Below, piece after piece: positions 10,949-19,531 of a DNA stretch of 64,000 nucleotides (position 1 is the stretch's first letter; each line of letters starts with the position of its first letter). The stretch lies in assembly GCF_900109855.1 (NCBI RefSeq), contig NZ_FOBO01000011.1, positions 1 through 64,000 of the forward strand, given 5' to 3'. The notes beneath the pieces are model-generated. The model ran no database searches. It had not been told where the DNA came from and saw only the letters and a program-made list of their open reading frames with translations. The translations under genes were made by a program, and so were the position numbers. The stretch is from Roseovarius tolerans. Lineage in GTDB: Bacteria > Pseudomonadota > Alphaproteobacteria > Rhodobacterales > Rhodobacteraceae.

Positions 10949-11827
10949 ATGGCACCGAAATTTGATGTTTATGCCCATGTCACCGACACCATTATTGCAG
11001 AGATCGAAGCAGGCACGCCGCCATGGCGCAAGCCGTGGACTGGTAGCGCGTCCGGCATTGCCTTGCCAACCCGTCACAATGGCGAAGAGTATCGCGGGAT
11101 CAATATCCTGATGCTCTGGGTCATGGCGGCAAAGAACGGTTACGTGTCCAGCCGCTGGATGACCTATAAACAGGCGCAAGAGTTAGGCGGTCAGGTTCTC
11201 AAGGGACAGACATCCTCGACCGTTGTCAAATACGGCACTTTCACGCGAGAGAACGATTTTGGCGTTGAGGAAGAATTGCCCTATGCGCGCGCCTATCGCG
11301 TATTCAATGCGGATCAGATCGAAGGTTTGCCCGAAGACTACTACATTCGGCCCGAGGCCCCGCGCGACCTTGGCACAGCGAAAGATCCAGAGCTTGAGGC
11401 GTTTTTCTGCCGGACAGGGGCGGAGATCCTCACCAGTGACGACCCGCGCGCCTATTACAGCCCCGCAAAAGATCAAATCCATATGCCGCCGATTGCCACG
11501 TTTCACAATGCGGCAGGCTATTATGGGACGTTGGCCCATGAGGCGATCCATTGGACCGGCAGCGAAAAACGTCTGGAGCGGATCAAGAAATTTGCGAACC
11601 GAGAGGCCTACGCTTTCGAAGAATTGGTAGCTGAGATCGGAGCCTGTTTTCTGGGGGCACAGATTGGCGTTTTGCCGGAGTTTGGCCAAAGCGCAGCGTA
11701 TGTAGAGGGTTGGCTGACGGCCCTCAAAGAAGACAAGCGGGCGATTTTTCGTGCGGCGTCTGAGGCGCAGAAAGCTGCCGACTTTGTTTTGCACACAGCA
11801 GGTCAAAGCAAGGAGGTGGCAGCATGA
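10949..11827 (+). CDS. ardC: ArdC-family antirestriction protein
   Basis: A 292-residue protein with an N-terminal single-stranded-DNA-binding ArdC domain (FDVYAHVTDTIIAEIEAGT, PPWRKPW, GINILMLW) and a C-terminal zinc metallopeptidase-like domain with HEAIH at residues 197-201. ArdC proteins protect incoming conjugative DNA from host restriction. The ATG at 10949 is chosen because it follows AGGAGG at 10937-10942; an earlier in-frame ATG at 10853 lacks one. It leads an operon of four genes with 4-base stop/start overlaps and lies just ahead of the mobilisation genes, as expected for an early-transferred protein. Confidence 0.88.
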   Translation: MAPKFDVYAHVTDTIIAEIEAGTPPWRKPWTGSASGIALPTRHNGEEYRGINILMLWVMAAKNGYVSSRWMTYKQAQELGGQVLKGQTSSTVVKYGTFTRENDFGVEEELPYARAYRVFNADQIEGLPEDYYIRPEAPRDLGTAKDPELEAFFCRTGAEILTSDDPRAYYSPAKDQIHMPPIATFHNAAGYYGTLAHEAIHWTGSEKRLERIKKFANREAYAFEELVAEIGACFLGAQIGVLPEFGQSAAYVEGWLTALKEDKRAIFRAASEAQKAADFVLHTAGQSKEVAA

Positions 11828-12027
11828 TCCCTGATTATCACAGCGATGATTTCTCGATCGCGCGTCCGGAGGATACCGTGAGCCTTCGGAGCGCTGCCCG
11901 TGAGGCCCGCGCCACGCTCTTTAAGGTGTTGAACCGGCTGGAGCGGGGAGATCTGGAAGGCGAGGAGCAGCCCTACATTGACGACTGTTTGGGAGCTCTT
12001 GCAATTCTCGAAGAGGCGCTGCGATGA
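11824..12027 (+). CDS. Small hypothetical protein 1 of ardC operon
   Basis: A 67-residue acidic, mostly helical protein (VSLRSAAREARATLFKVLNRLERG). The start overlaps the ardC stop as ATGA and the end overlaps the next gene the same way, which supports translation. I recognise no domain. Small acidic proteins near ardC sometimes have antirestriction or DNA-mimic roles, but the sequence does not prove this. Confidence 0.6.
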   Translation: MIPDYHSDDFSIARPEDTVSLRSAAREARATLFKVLNRLERGDLEGEEQPYIDDCLGALAILEEALR

Positions 12028-12239
12028 CCTTGGTCGAGATCAGAACGGCAGTGGACGCGGGCAACGGCGTCTACTGGATGAACAACGGGTATGTCGTGAC
12101 GCGCGATTGCCTCGGGAAGTACCTCATCACATTCACACGGAACGGCTCAGCGATCGGTTTGACCAATCGTGACGGCACACGCCTGAACGGACGGCCGGAA
12201 GAGTTTTTCATCACCGACAGTGCGAAGGTTTTGCAATGA
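12024..12239 (+). CDS. Small hypothetical protein 2 of ardC operon
   Basis: A 71-residue protein predicted to be rich in beta strands (GVYWMNNGYVVTRD, KYLITFTRNGSAIGLTNRDG). It overlaps both neighbours by four bases, consistent with coupled translation. No family is recognised and there is no signal peptide or membrane segment. Confidence 0.6.
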   Translation: MTLVEIRTAVDAGNGVYWMNNGYVVTRDCLGKYLITFTRNGSAIGLTNRDGTRLNGRPEEFFITDSAKVLQ

Positions 12240-12517
12240 AGTATTCTGAAATCAAACAAGCAGCCCGCGAGGGCCGCGCCAGCGTGCGTCTGCATGGGTT
12301 CTGCAATCTACCCGATGGCGGGCAGGAATATAGTGATGATCCAGCGCAGATCGATGGCTGGGCGATCTATATCAGGGTCGAGACACCTGACGATCCGCAA
12401 CAGCCTTTTGATCTGCATGAGCTGCCTGATCATCCAACCTATGAAAGCGCCAAAGGCGCGGCCCGCGCACTTGCACGGCAATTGCTGGGCGATGCTGAGG
12501 CATGGAACCACGATTGA
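12236..12517 (+). CDS. Small hypothetical protein 3 of ardC operon
   Basis: A 93-residue soluble protein (YSEIKQAAREGRASVRLHGFCN, then WAIYIRVETPDDP). It starts in a four-base overlap with the upstream gene and is the last gene before the palindromic region ahead of mobC. The family is unknown. The operon position argues for a role in establishment or protection of the transferred strand. Confidence 0.6.
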   Translation: MKYSEIKQAAREGRASVRLHGFCNLPDGGQEYSDDPAQIDGWAIYIRVETPDDPQQPFDLHELPDHPTYESAKGAARALARQLLGDAEAWNHD

Positions 12518-12543
12518 GTCGTGCTGCATGCCTTGCGCATGGG

Positions 12544-12560
12544 GCCGGGCTTGGCCCGGC
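12544..12560. terminator. GC-rich hairpin after ardC operon
   Basis: GCCGGGC-TTG-GCCCGGC forms a 7-bp perfect stem 27 bases after the last stop codon of the ardC operon. No U-tract follows, so termination is only plausible; an mRNA-stabilising hairpin is an alternative. Confidence 0.35.
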
Positions 12561-12592
12561 GGTCGCAACCTACGGCCGCTCCAAACGGGATA

Positions 12593-12660
12593 CAGGCAGT
12601 TGATCCAATATTATAATATTGCATCAATTATGGCAAAATGCCATAACAGGGCTGCCTGTA
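12593..12660. promoter_or_regulatory. Nested inverted repeats, candidate oriT or mobC operator
   Basis: Outer arms TACAGGCAG (12593-12601) and CTGCCTGTA (12652-12660) are perfect complements. They enclose two further perfect palindromes: AATATTATAATATT (12607-12620) and TTATGGCA-AAA-TGCCATAA (12628-12646). The block is AT-rich in a GC-rich surrounding and ends 35 bases before the mobC-like start codon. Origins of transfer typically lie beside relaxosome genes and contain such repeats, so oriT is the first reading; an autoregulatory operator bound by the HTH-containing MobC-like protein is the second. Confidence 0.5.
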
Positions 12661-12694
12661 TGATGCTGGCAAGAAATAGGGGTGATTACTTCAC

Positions 12695-13285
12695 ATGGTC
12701 CGACCGCGCGCACCACGGCACAAACGACTGACGCAATCCCAGCGTTTTGCCATTGTGCGCAAGCGTGCTGAGGGCATCCCGGTCGAGGATTTGGCCCGTG
12801 ATTTTGGCGTCACAACCCGCAGCATCTTCTACACATTGAAGGCCGACCAAAGCCGCAAACTGGACGGGCGCGTGCGGTCTGAATTGGTGAATGTCCGGCT
12901 CACCCCGAAAGAGCTCTTGGGCTTTGATGCGGCTCTTACGCGGCATGACATCGCCAGCCGCGCGGAGGGGCTGCGGAGGCTCATCTATGCATCCAATGAC
13001 CTGTTTGTTCCCGATGACGAGTTGGCCGAACAGATGCAGGGATTGTCGGCCTCGCTCAATCGCACCGCTAACAACATTAACCAGATTGCGCAGCGCCTGA
13101 ACGAGGCGAAGCGCCAGGGCAAAACGCCACCCTATGGCAATTCTGCACATGGCCAGGTTCGTGCCTTGGCGGGATTGATCTTCAACATCGCGGACCAGGT
13201 TCAGGACATGGCGCAGCGTCGCCGCAGTGCTCTGTCTGAAGAGGTTGCTCGCGTTCTGGGAGGCTTTGCCGATGGTCCGGAATAG
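12695..13285 (+). CDS. mobC: MobC-like relaxosome accessory protein with N-terminal HTH
   Basis: A 196-residue protein. Residues about 10-50 look like a helix-turn-helix (QRFAIVRKRAEGIPVEDLARDFGVTTRSIFYTLK). The middle and C-terminal part (VRLTPKELLGFDAAL, then LSASLNRTANNINQIAQRLNEA) has the pattern of MobC mobilisation proteins that help the relaxase bind and nick oriT. It overlaps the relaxase gene by 14 bases. The added HTH suggests it also regulates transcription, and the palindromes 35 bases upstream are its natural target. Confidence 0.75.
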   Translation: MVRPRAPRHKRLTQSQRFAIVRKRAEGIPVEDLARDFGVTTRSIFYTLKADQSRKLDGRVRSELVNVRLTPKELLGFDAALTRHDIASRAEGLRRLIYASNDLFVPDDELAEQMQGLSASLNRTANNINQIAQRLNEAKRQGKTPPYGNSAHGQVRALAGLIFNIADQVQDMAQRRRSALSEEVARVLGGFADGPE

Positions 13286-15089
13286 TGCCGTTGTCGCAGC
13301 CCAAGATGCCTTTTTTGATCGCGACTGGAGCCGCATTCGCGGAAGCGTGCCGCGTCAGCGTCAAAAGCAGATGGCGCGCGCTGCCATGGGGCATTCGCCC
13401 GCGATCTTCAAAGGCATTCGCGACGGCGGGACGCACAGCAAAGCGCAGCTGCGCAACCAGCTGGAATATCTCACCACGAAGTCGAGTTTTATCATCGACA
13501 GCCGTGGCACTTATGACGGCCAAAATGTGTTGTCAGCCAAAGAAATCGAGCAGGTCACACGTCGGTTTTCGGCGCAGTGGAACGAGGGGTTTCATCCAAA
13601 GCTGGGACATACCTCGCACCTATTGATGGCATTCCCGATTGGGACGCGCGGTGCGGACGTAGCCGAGATTACCCGCGAGATTTGCGAGCGGTTCTTTCAA
13701 GGCGAAGGCAGTCACTTCGATTACGTCGCTGCGGTGCACGAAGACCGCGATCACCCGCACGCACATATCGTCCTGAACCGGCGCAGCAAGGACGGCGAGT
13801 TCTTCTTTCTCAAGCAGGGGCACCACTTCAACTACGACAGTTTCCGCGAGGCGATGGTCGAGGTGTCTGACCGCTACGGGCTGCGGCTTGAGGCGACCCG
13901 CAAGGTCGAGCGCGGGGTCACGACAACAAGCGCAAGCGATACAGAATATCGCCGTGCGACAGCCACAGGGCAAGCGCTAAGCGAACGGGAGCGCGTGGGA
14001 CCAGAGCTCGACCGCGCCTTGGCCGAAGTAGCGCAGAACGCGCGGCTGTATCGCGGCCTGGCAGCCGAAGCCACGCGTGAGAACCAACTTGATATCGCGG
14101 CAGCCCTGGACAAGGCCGCGATGCTTTTGGCGCAGGGAAAACCAATTGAAGCAGATGGAAAGGTATATGGCATGGCAGAAGAACAGCATTCGTTTGATGA
14201 GGTCGTGGATGCTTTCCATGACAAGATTGGCCAGGCCGAGCGTGTTGTCGCCGAGGCCCCAGTCGAGCGCCGGGCCGAGCTCGAACACGGGCTGAACGAC
14301 ATCTATCGCTCCTTGTCGCATCTCAGCCCGATTGGCACGCAGTCCCACACATTGCTGAAGGATGCTTCAAAGAGCGGAATTTACTCTGCCGTCAACATTC
14401 AGGCCGAGGTAGCAGACACATTGCGGGATCCAGATCTGGCTGAGCGTCTCGAGGTCGCTTTGAAAGGCACTGGCATCAGTGTGCAAGAGGTGACCCGTCG
14501 CATCGAAATCGGCGCGGGAAACGCTGCTCTGGAGCGGCAGTGGCTTGGGCAGGATTTGAAGGCAATCGCTGAACGCGAGGGCTTTGACGTATCACGCCCC
14601 GACGAGCTCGAACGAGCGATCGACCGCCTTGATCAGATCCACACAGACTTGGGTCGTGTGTTGGCGGAGGCAGATGTTCTCAACGACAGTGGGGAGGCAC
14701 AGGACGTAGAGCCCATTGAACGGGAAATCATCAGCGATCGATTGCCACCCCTCACTTCTGAAATTCTCGACCGACTGAGAGAATATCCGACCACGGATCC
14801 TTTTCGGAATGATCAGGAACGCGAAACTTTGCGGGCCGAGTTGGAAGACCTGGTTGGTAAAGAACATGTTCCTGATCTTGCGATTGGCGACGAGAGTCCG
14901 CTGGACGAGCATATTGAAGACCGTCTGGACCAGCTCTATGCGGCCAAGGCTTATCTTCAGAGCGATGCTGCCTTGGCGAACAGCGAAGCGATGGAGCACG
15001 TTCTTGATGAAATTGCCAATGAAGAGGTCGACGTTCAACGCGAGCGGCACGTTGATGCGGACGGAGAGAAAGGCGTGACACATGGGTAA
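13272..15089 (+). CDS. VirD2-like conjugative relaxase
   Basis: A 605-residue relaxase. The N-terminal nuclease domain contains the metal-binding motif HEDRDHPHAHIV (H156, H163, H165), typical of VirD2/MOBP-type relaxases that nick oriT and stay attached to the transferred strand. The C-terminal two thirds are acidic and helical with no second catalytic domain recognised. The ATG at 13272 is preceded by GGGAGG at 13258-13263, which excludes the longer form from 13227. It overlaps mobC upstream and virD4 downstream, forming one transfer operon. Confidence 0.85.
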   Translation: MVRNSAVVAAQDAFFDRDWSRIRGSVPRQRQKQMARAAMGHSPAIFKGIRDGGTHSKAQLRNQLEYLTTKSSFIIDSRGTYDGQNVLSAKEIEQVTRRFSAQWNEGFHPKLGHTSHLLMAFPIGTRGADVAEITREICERFFQGEGSHFDYVAAVHEDRDHPHAHIVLNRRSKDGEFFFLKQGHHFNYDSFREAMVEVSDRYGLRLEATRKVERGVTTTSASDTEYRRATATGQALSERERVGPELDRALAEVAQNARLYRGLAAEATRENQLDIAAALDKAAMLLAQGKPIEADGKVYGMAEEQHSFDEVVDAFHDKIGQAERVVAEAPVERRAELEHGLNDIYRSLSHLSPIGTQSHTLLKDASKSGIYSAVNIQAEVADTLRDPDLAERLEVALKGTGISVQEVTRRIEIGAGNAALERQWLGQDLKAIAEREGFDVSRPDELERAIDRLDQIHTDLGRVLAEADVLNDSGEAQDVEPIEREIISDRLPPLTSEILDRLREYPTTDPFRNDQERETLRAELEDLVGKEHVPDLAIGDESPLDEHIEDRLDQLYAAKAYLQSDAALANSEAMEHVLDEIANEEVDVQRERHVDADGEKGVTHG

Positions 15090-16959
15090 AACGCGGATCG
15101 CGCTTGGCGTCTTCAGCTTTGCCCTGCTCGGCGCTGCTTTGGGCTATGTGCTGGCCTCCGCCTATCTGACCTTCCACTGGTTCGGGGTTGGCGCGGATAT
15201 TGATTTTCTGATGTTGGCACGCGGTTACGCGGATTTGCGTACAACCCAGCCAGACGGTATTCAGATCGTCCACTTAATCATCGGGATCAGCACCGCTGCC
15301 GGTGTTCTTCTCAGCGCCGTATTGATGAACGACGCGCTGACCAAGTTCGGTGAAACCCACTGGCAGCACATGTCCGAGATGAAGCGGAATGGCTTTTTCG
15401 GCAAGACCGGCCACGGCTTCATCCTGGGCAAAATGGGCAAGCCCAAGAGCCGAAAGCCATTCGTCATGTCCAAGGTCTTCCCGCATGCCTTGATCGTGGC
15501 CCCGACAGGGCGCGGTAAGACGACGGGTTTCGTTATCCCGAACCTTCTGACGTATCAGGGCAGCGCGGTCGTGCTCGATGTGAAAGGCGAGAACTTCGAG
15601 GCAACATCGCGTCACAGAGCATCGCAGGGCGACAAAGTGTTTCGGTTCGCGCCGACAGACTGGAAAGACGGTCGTTCGCACCGCTACAACCCTTTGCTGC
15701 GCATCGCGGCGCTCGAGAATGTCGATCGGCAGCAAATGGAACTGCAGCTCTTGGCGTCACTCTTTTTGCAGGCTGAAAGCGACCGCGTGCAAGGTCTGCT
15801 CGACGGTGGGATTGATCTCTTTGTGGCGGCAGGCCTGTTGGCGTTTGAGCGCAAACGGCCGACCTTGGGCGAGATCTACCGGATCACTGCTTCAGGCGGT
15901 GATAAACAAAAAGAATACCGCCGTCGCGCTGACGAGGTGGCCAGTCCAGCCGCCAAACTGATATTCATGCGCATGGCATCGACCAACAATGACACGTTGA
16001 CCTCCTATTTGTCGCTTCTGATGACCTCAGGCCTCAAGCAATGGTCAAACCCTGCGATCGATCGCGTGACCCAAAGCTCGGATTTTGACTTCAGAGACAT
16101 CCGCAAGACGCCGTTTTCCGTCTATTTAGTGGTTGAGCCGCTGATGGTGAAACCGCTCGCGCCGCTGATCCGTCTGTTCTTCTCAGACTTGTTGGCATCA
16201 TTGCAGAACCATGAACCGGGTAAGGACGAGCCTTGGCCGGTGATGATCATGCTTGATGAGTTCAATCGCCTAGGCAAAATGCCGATCGTCCTCGATAGCA
16301 TCGAAACCCTGCGATCTTACCGTGCCAATCTTGCCATCGTCACCCAGACCATCCCCGCACTCGATGAAATCTACGGTGAAAATGCCCGTCGTGCTTTGCA
16401 GGGCAACGCAGGTATCAAGCTCTATCTGACGCCCTCGGATGAGAAGACCATCGAGGAGCTGAGCAAGGCCGTCGGCAAGACCACCAAACGCGTCGTGACC
16501 CGTTCGCGTTCGGTTGGACGCAACCCCTTCGCCGGGCGCAGCATGTCCGAGCGGACCGAGGAAACAGCATTGTTACCAGAAGATGAGGCGCGACGAATGG
16601 ATCTTGATGACATCATTTTGGTCGTCGACGCACAAATGCCGGTGCGCGCTAAGCGGATAAAATACTACGATGACTGGTTTTTTAAGCAGATATTCGACAA
16701 ACAGACCGGCGATCTGCCATACCCCTCAGCTGGGGATCAAATGCGCGGGCTGCAGGGTCAGATCAAGGCACTGGAGGCGAAAATCGGGGCGCTAGAGGTG
16801 CCAAAGGAGATTGCCAGTGGCGGGAAACGGCGCGATGAGATTGAGGATTTGGCGTCTGGAAGCCAAAATGCACAGTCAGCTGATAAGGCCAGTTTGGTTG
16901 ATTATCAGGCTGGAACTGAAAGGGTGGAGAAGTTCATGGAAGGGGCCGCTCGGGGGTGA
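15082..16959 (+). CDS. virD4: Type IV coupling protein VirD4
   Basis: A 625-residue inner-membrane ATPase. Two N-terminal membrane segments (about residues 5-27 and 58-80) precede the cytoplasmic motor with Walker A APTGRGKT (K146) and Walker B MIMLDEF (D392). VirD4 links the relaxase-DNA complex to the secretion channel encoded at 22.3-33.2 kb on the other strand. The start overlaps the relaxase stop by eight bases. The length is normal for the family. Confidence 0.9.
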   Translation: MGKTRIALGVFSFALLGAALGYVLASAYLTFHWFGVGADIDFLMLARGYADLRTTQPDGIQIVHLIIGISTAAGVLLSAVLMNDALTKFGETHWQHMSEMKRNGFFGKTGHGFILGKMGKPKSRKPFVMSKVFPHALIVAPTGRGKTTGFVIPNLLTYQGSAVVLDVKGENFEATSRHRASQGDKVFRFAPTDWKDGRSHRYNPLLRIAALENVDRQQMELQLLASLFLQAESDRVQGLLDGGIDLFVAAGLLAFERKRPTLGEIYRITASGGDKQKEYRRRADEVASPAAKLIFMRMASTNNDTLTSYLSLLMTSGLKQWSNPAIDRVTQSSDFDFRDIRKTPFSVYLVVEPLMVKPLAPLIRLFFSDLLASLQNHEPGKDEPWPVMIMLDEFNRLGKMPIVLDSIETLRSYRANLAIVTQTIPALDEIYGENARRALQGNAGIKLYLTPSDEKTIEELSKAVGKTTKRVVTRSRSVGRNPFAGRSMSERTEETALLPEDEARRMDLDDIILVVDAQMPVRAKRIKYYDDWFFKQIFDKQTGDLPYPSAGDQMRGLQGQIKALEAKIGALEVPKEIASGGKRRDEIEDLASGSQNAQSADKASLVDYQAGTERVEKFMEGAARG

Positions 16960-17145
16960 TGGTGGAAACCGGACTTTCGCTCCACTGGTATCGTTACACT
17001 TGATTTGTTAGTTAAGCAGGCATTCGCGGGAGGTCGTAATGTGGATTGGGAGTCGCCCCCTTCGTGTGGACTATGCTGACTTTCTCATCCAATTGCAGTT
17101 CTGGTAGTGTAGACTTATTAACGAAATAGTTGGTGGGATTGTGAC

Positions 17146-19422
17146 ATGAATAGGCTTGGAAATCTGTCACCTCCGGATTTTGAAGATATTTGTCGTGATA
17201 TCCTGCAAGCTGAAACCGGGCAGCGGTTTTCTGCGTTTGGCGCAGGAGCTGATGGCGGTGTCGATGGCAGGCATTCCAAGGGTCCTAAGTCGACCATTCT
17301 TCAGTGTAAGCATTATCTGAATTCAACTTTTTCTCAGTTGAAGGCGGCTTTGAAAAAGGAAGTGCCGAAGATCGATCTTCTCAAACCAAGGCGTTACATT
17401 TTTTTGACGTCTCAATCGTTGACACCAGCACGCAGCGACGAACTGGCAGATGTGTTAGGTGACCGCCTAAAACGTCCAGAAGACATTTGGGGGGCGGAAG
17501 ACATTGAGGCCGCGCTGAAGCGTCACCCCGACATCGAAAAGGCACATCTGAAACTCTGGATGACCAGTACGGCAGTTTTGGAGAAAGTGCTGCAGTCAGG
17601 TCTTGAGGCACACACGGCAGCGACCAAAGCTGAAATCTTGGACGAGTTGCGAGTATATGTTCGTAACCCAAGTTTTGACGCCGCTTTTGTAAAGCTCGAA
17701 CGACATCGTGTCCTCGTTGTGTCTGGCCCGCCAGGGGTGGGGAAGACCACGCTGGCCAAAATGCTCACCTATCACTATCTCAATGACGACTGGCAATTTT
17801 GCGCGATAAGATCTCTCGACGATGGCTTTGCCAAACTCGATGAGGAAAAGCGAACCATTTTCTTTTTTGACGATTTTCTCGGTCAGATTGAACTCGATCG
17901 CCAAGCGCTTGTTCAACGGGATGGGCAACTTGCGAGATTTGTGAAACGCGTTAGAGCATCCCAAAACTCCCGTTTCATTCTTACCACGCGCGCGCACATT
18001 TTTGAGGAAGCCCGACGGCTTTCAGATCATATGGATGAAGGCCGCTTCCAGCTCTCAAAATTTTTGCTGGATGTTGGCCAATATACTCGCTCAATCAAAG
18101 CGCGTATCTTGTTCAACCATCTTGCCGCGTCAGATTTGAATGGTGACCATGTAGAAGCTCTGCTTCAAGATGATTGGCTTAAGAAGATCGTCGACCACCC
18201 AAACTACAATCCGCGCCTAATCGCGTATGTTACTGCCGAATGTCCTGAGGATTTGGAACCATCCGCCTATCCAAAATTTGTCTTCAAGACCCTAGAAAAT
18301 CCTGCGCTGATCTGGGCCAAGGCATACCGCAGTCTCAGTATGCGCTGCCAGAATCTGCTTGTGGCACTCTACTTTGGCAATCAATATCGTCAATCCATTG
18401 AGGTTCTGCGGGAAAACTTCAATGCGCTACATTATAAGATCTGCGAACACTATTCTCAGCCGTCAAAGCCAGAGGACTTCGAAGAAGCTCTTAAATCACT
18501 AGAGTCGGGTTTTGTTGCTATATCCGGGAACCAAGTACGTTTTGTGAACCCATCAGTCCGCGACTTTCTAAAGGAGCATTTATCTGATGGAGACTTTCTG
18601 CGCCTACTCCCGACTCTTTGTGTTCGGGCTGAATGGGCTCAGAATCTGTGGAACCACTTGAAGTATACGCTCCAGACCGATCCCGATAAATTAAGAGCTC
18701 TGGCGCAGGCATTCTTCTATTTTGCAACCAAACTGAGCCAAATTCCCAATTTCAAAAAGGTGAAGTTGGAGCAGTACAATTATTGGTACCGCGAACTCGA
18801 TGACCTCGCTATAGCAGATCGCGGATCCCTTCTGCTCGACCTGTTTGAGCACTCTGGCGACCGTGATTTTCTCGATGCCGCAATCTCAGTTTTGAAGAGC
18901 GATACCCTTGAGGTAGATGCGTCACGAGATTCCAGAGAATTGCCAGAACTTCATTGGAGGATTTCAAGCTTTGTCGATGATGATGTTGACGGCAAAGAAG
19001 AACTGCTAACAGCAGTTAAAGCCGTTCTGATGACGGCAATCGAAACCGGCGTTCCGATGGACGAGTTGGTCGCCGTGAATGACGCCATAGCCGAGCACCT
19101 TGGTGACGCTATTGATCTCGGACCCATCGAGGACGCGATCAACTCCGCGATTGACTATGAGTTTGATGAGATTTCAGAAAGAATCTCTGACCTTTCTTCC
19201 GAAAGTCAGCTGAATGAGCACCTAGAGATGCTGGAGTTCATTGCACAGCACACTGGTCGCAGTGCCGAAACTGCGAAAAGGGTGGTACAAGAGAAAATCA
19301 GTGAAATTGAAGTGCCTGATTATGATGATTACCAACCGAGTTCTCGCGGGCAAAATAGTAACCCCGACGCAGAGTTCTCCGATAAAGACCTCGAAAGCTT
19401 GTTTTCGACTTTTTCTAAATAA
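17146..19422 (+). CDS. REase-nSTAND NTPase, antiviral STAND-like
   Basis: A 758-residue protein. The N-terminal Mrr-like PD-(D/E)xK nuclease domain has FEDICRDIL, D36-G-G-V-D40 and Q53-C-K55. It is followed by a STAND NTPase domain with P-loop GPPGVGKTT (K200) and Walker B TIFFFDDFLGQ near 236-246, resembling the nSTAND3 class, then a helical sensor-like C-terminal region. Such nuclease-STAND fusions act as pattern-recognition antiviral proteins (Avs-like): phage protein binding activates DNA cleavage. It has its own promoter gap (186 bases) and sits between the transfer genes and an RloC-like gene, so it is defence cargo of the element. Confidence 0.8.
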   Translation: MNRLGNLSPPDFEDICRDILQAETGQRFSAFGAGADGGVDGRHSKGPKSTILQCKHYLNSTFSQLKAALKKEVPKIDLLKPRRYIFLTSQSLTPARSDELADVLGDRLKRPEDIWGAEDIEAALKRHPDIEKAHLKLWMTSTAVLEKVLQSGLEAHTAATKAEILDELRVYVRNPSFDAAFVKLERHRVLVVSGPPGVGKTTLAKMLTYHYLNDDWQFCAIRSLDDGFAKLDEEKRTIFFFDDFLGQIELDRQALVQRDGQLARFVKRVRASQNSRFILTTRAHIFEEARRLSDHMDEGRFQLSKFLLDVGQYTRSIKARILFNHLAASDLNGDHVEALLQDDWLKKIVDHPNYNPRLIAYVTAECPEDLEPSAYPKFVFKTLENPALIWAKAYRSLSMRCQNLLVALYFGNQYRQSIEVLRENFNALHYKICEHYSQPSKPEDFEEALKSLESGFVAISGNQVRFVNPSVRDFLKEHLSDGDFLRLLPTLCVRAEWAQNLWNHLKYTLQTDPDKLRALAQAFFYFATKLSQIPNFKKVKLEQYNYWYRELDDLAIADRGSLLLDLFEHSGDRDFLDAAISVLKSDTLEVDASRDSRELPELHWRISSFVDDDVDGKEELLTAVKAVLMTAIETGVPMDELVAVNDAIAEHLGDAIDLGPIEDAINSAIDYEFDEISERISDLSSESQLNEHLEMLEFIAQHTGRSAETAKRVVQEKISEIEVPDYDDYQPSSRGQNSNPDAEFSDKDLESLFSTFSK

Positions 19423-19531
19423 TTCTCTTGCTCCAACGATTCTGCGTTTTCTCGTAACGGCCACTTGGCTTAGCTTGTGGCGAACCTACAGCGGCGCATC
19501 GCTGTTCGGCATTTATAAGGACAATAGTTAA

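Noticed and set aside
10636..10965. 109-codon frame upstream of ardC
   Set aside because: It overlaps the ardC start and ribosome site in another frame and shows no plausible protein pattern.
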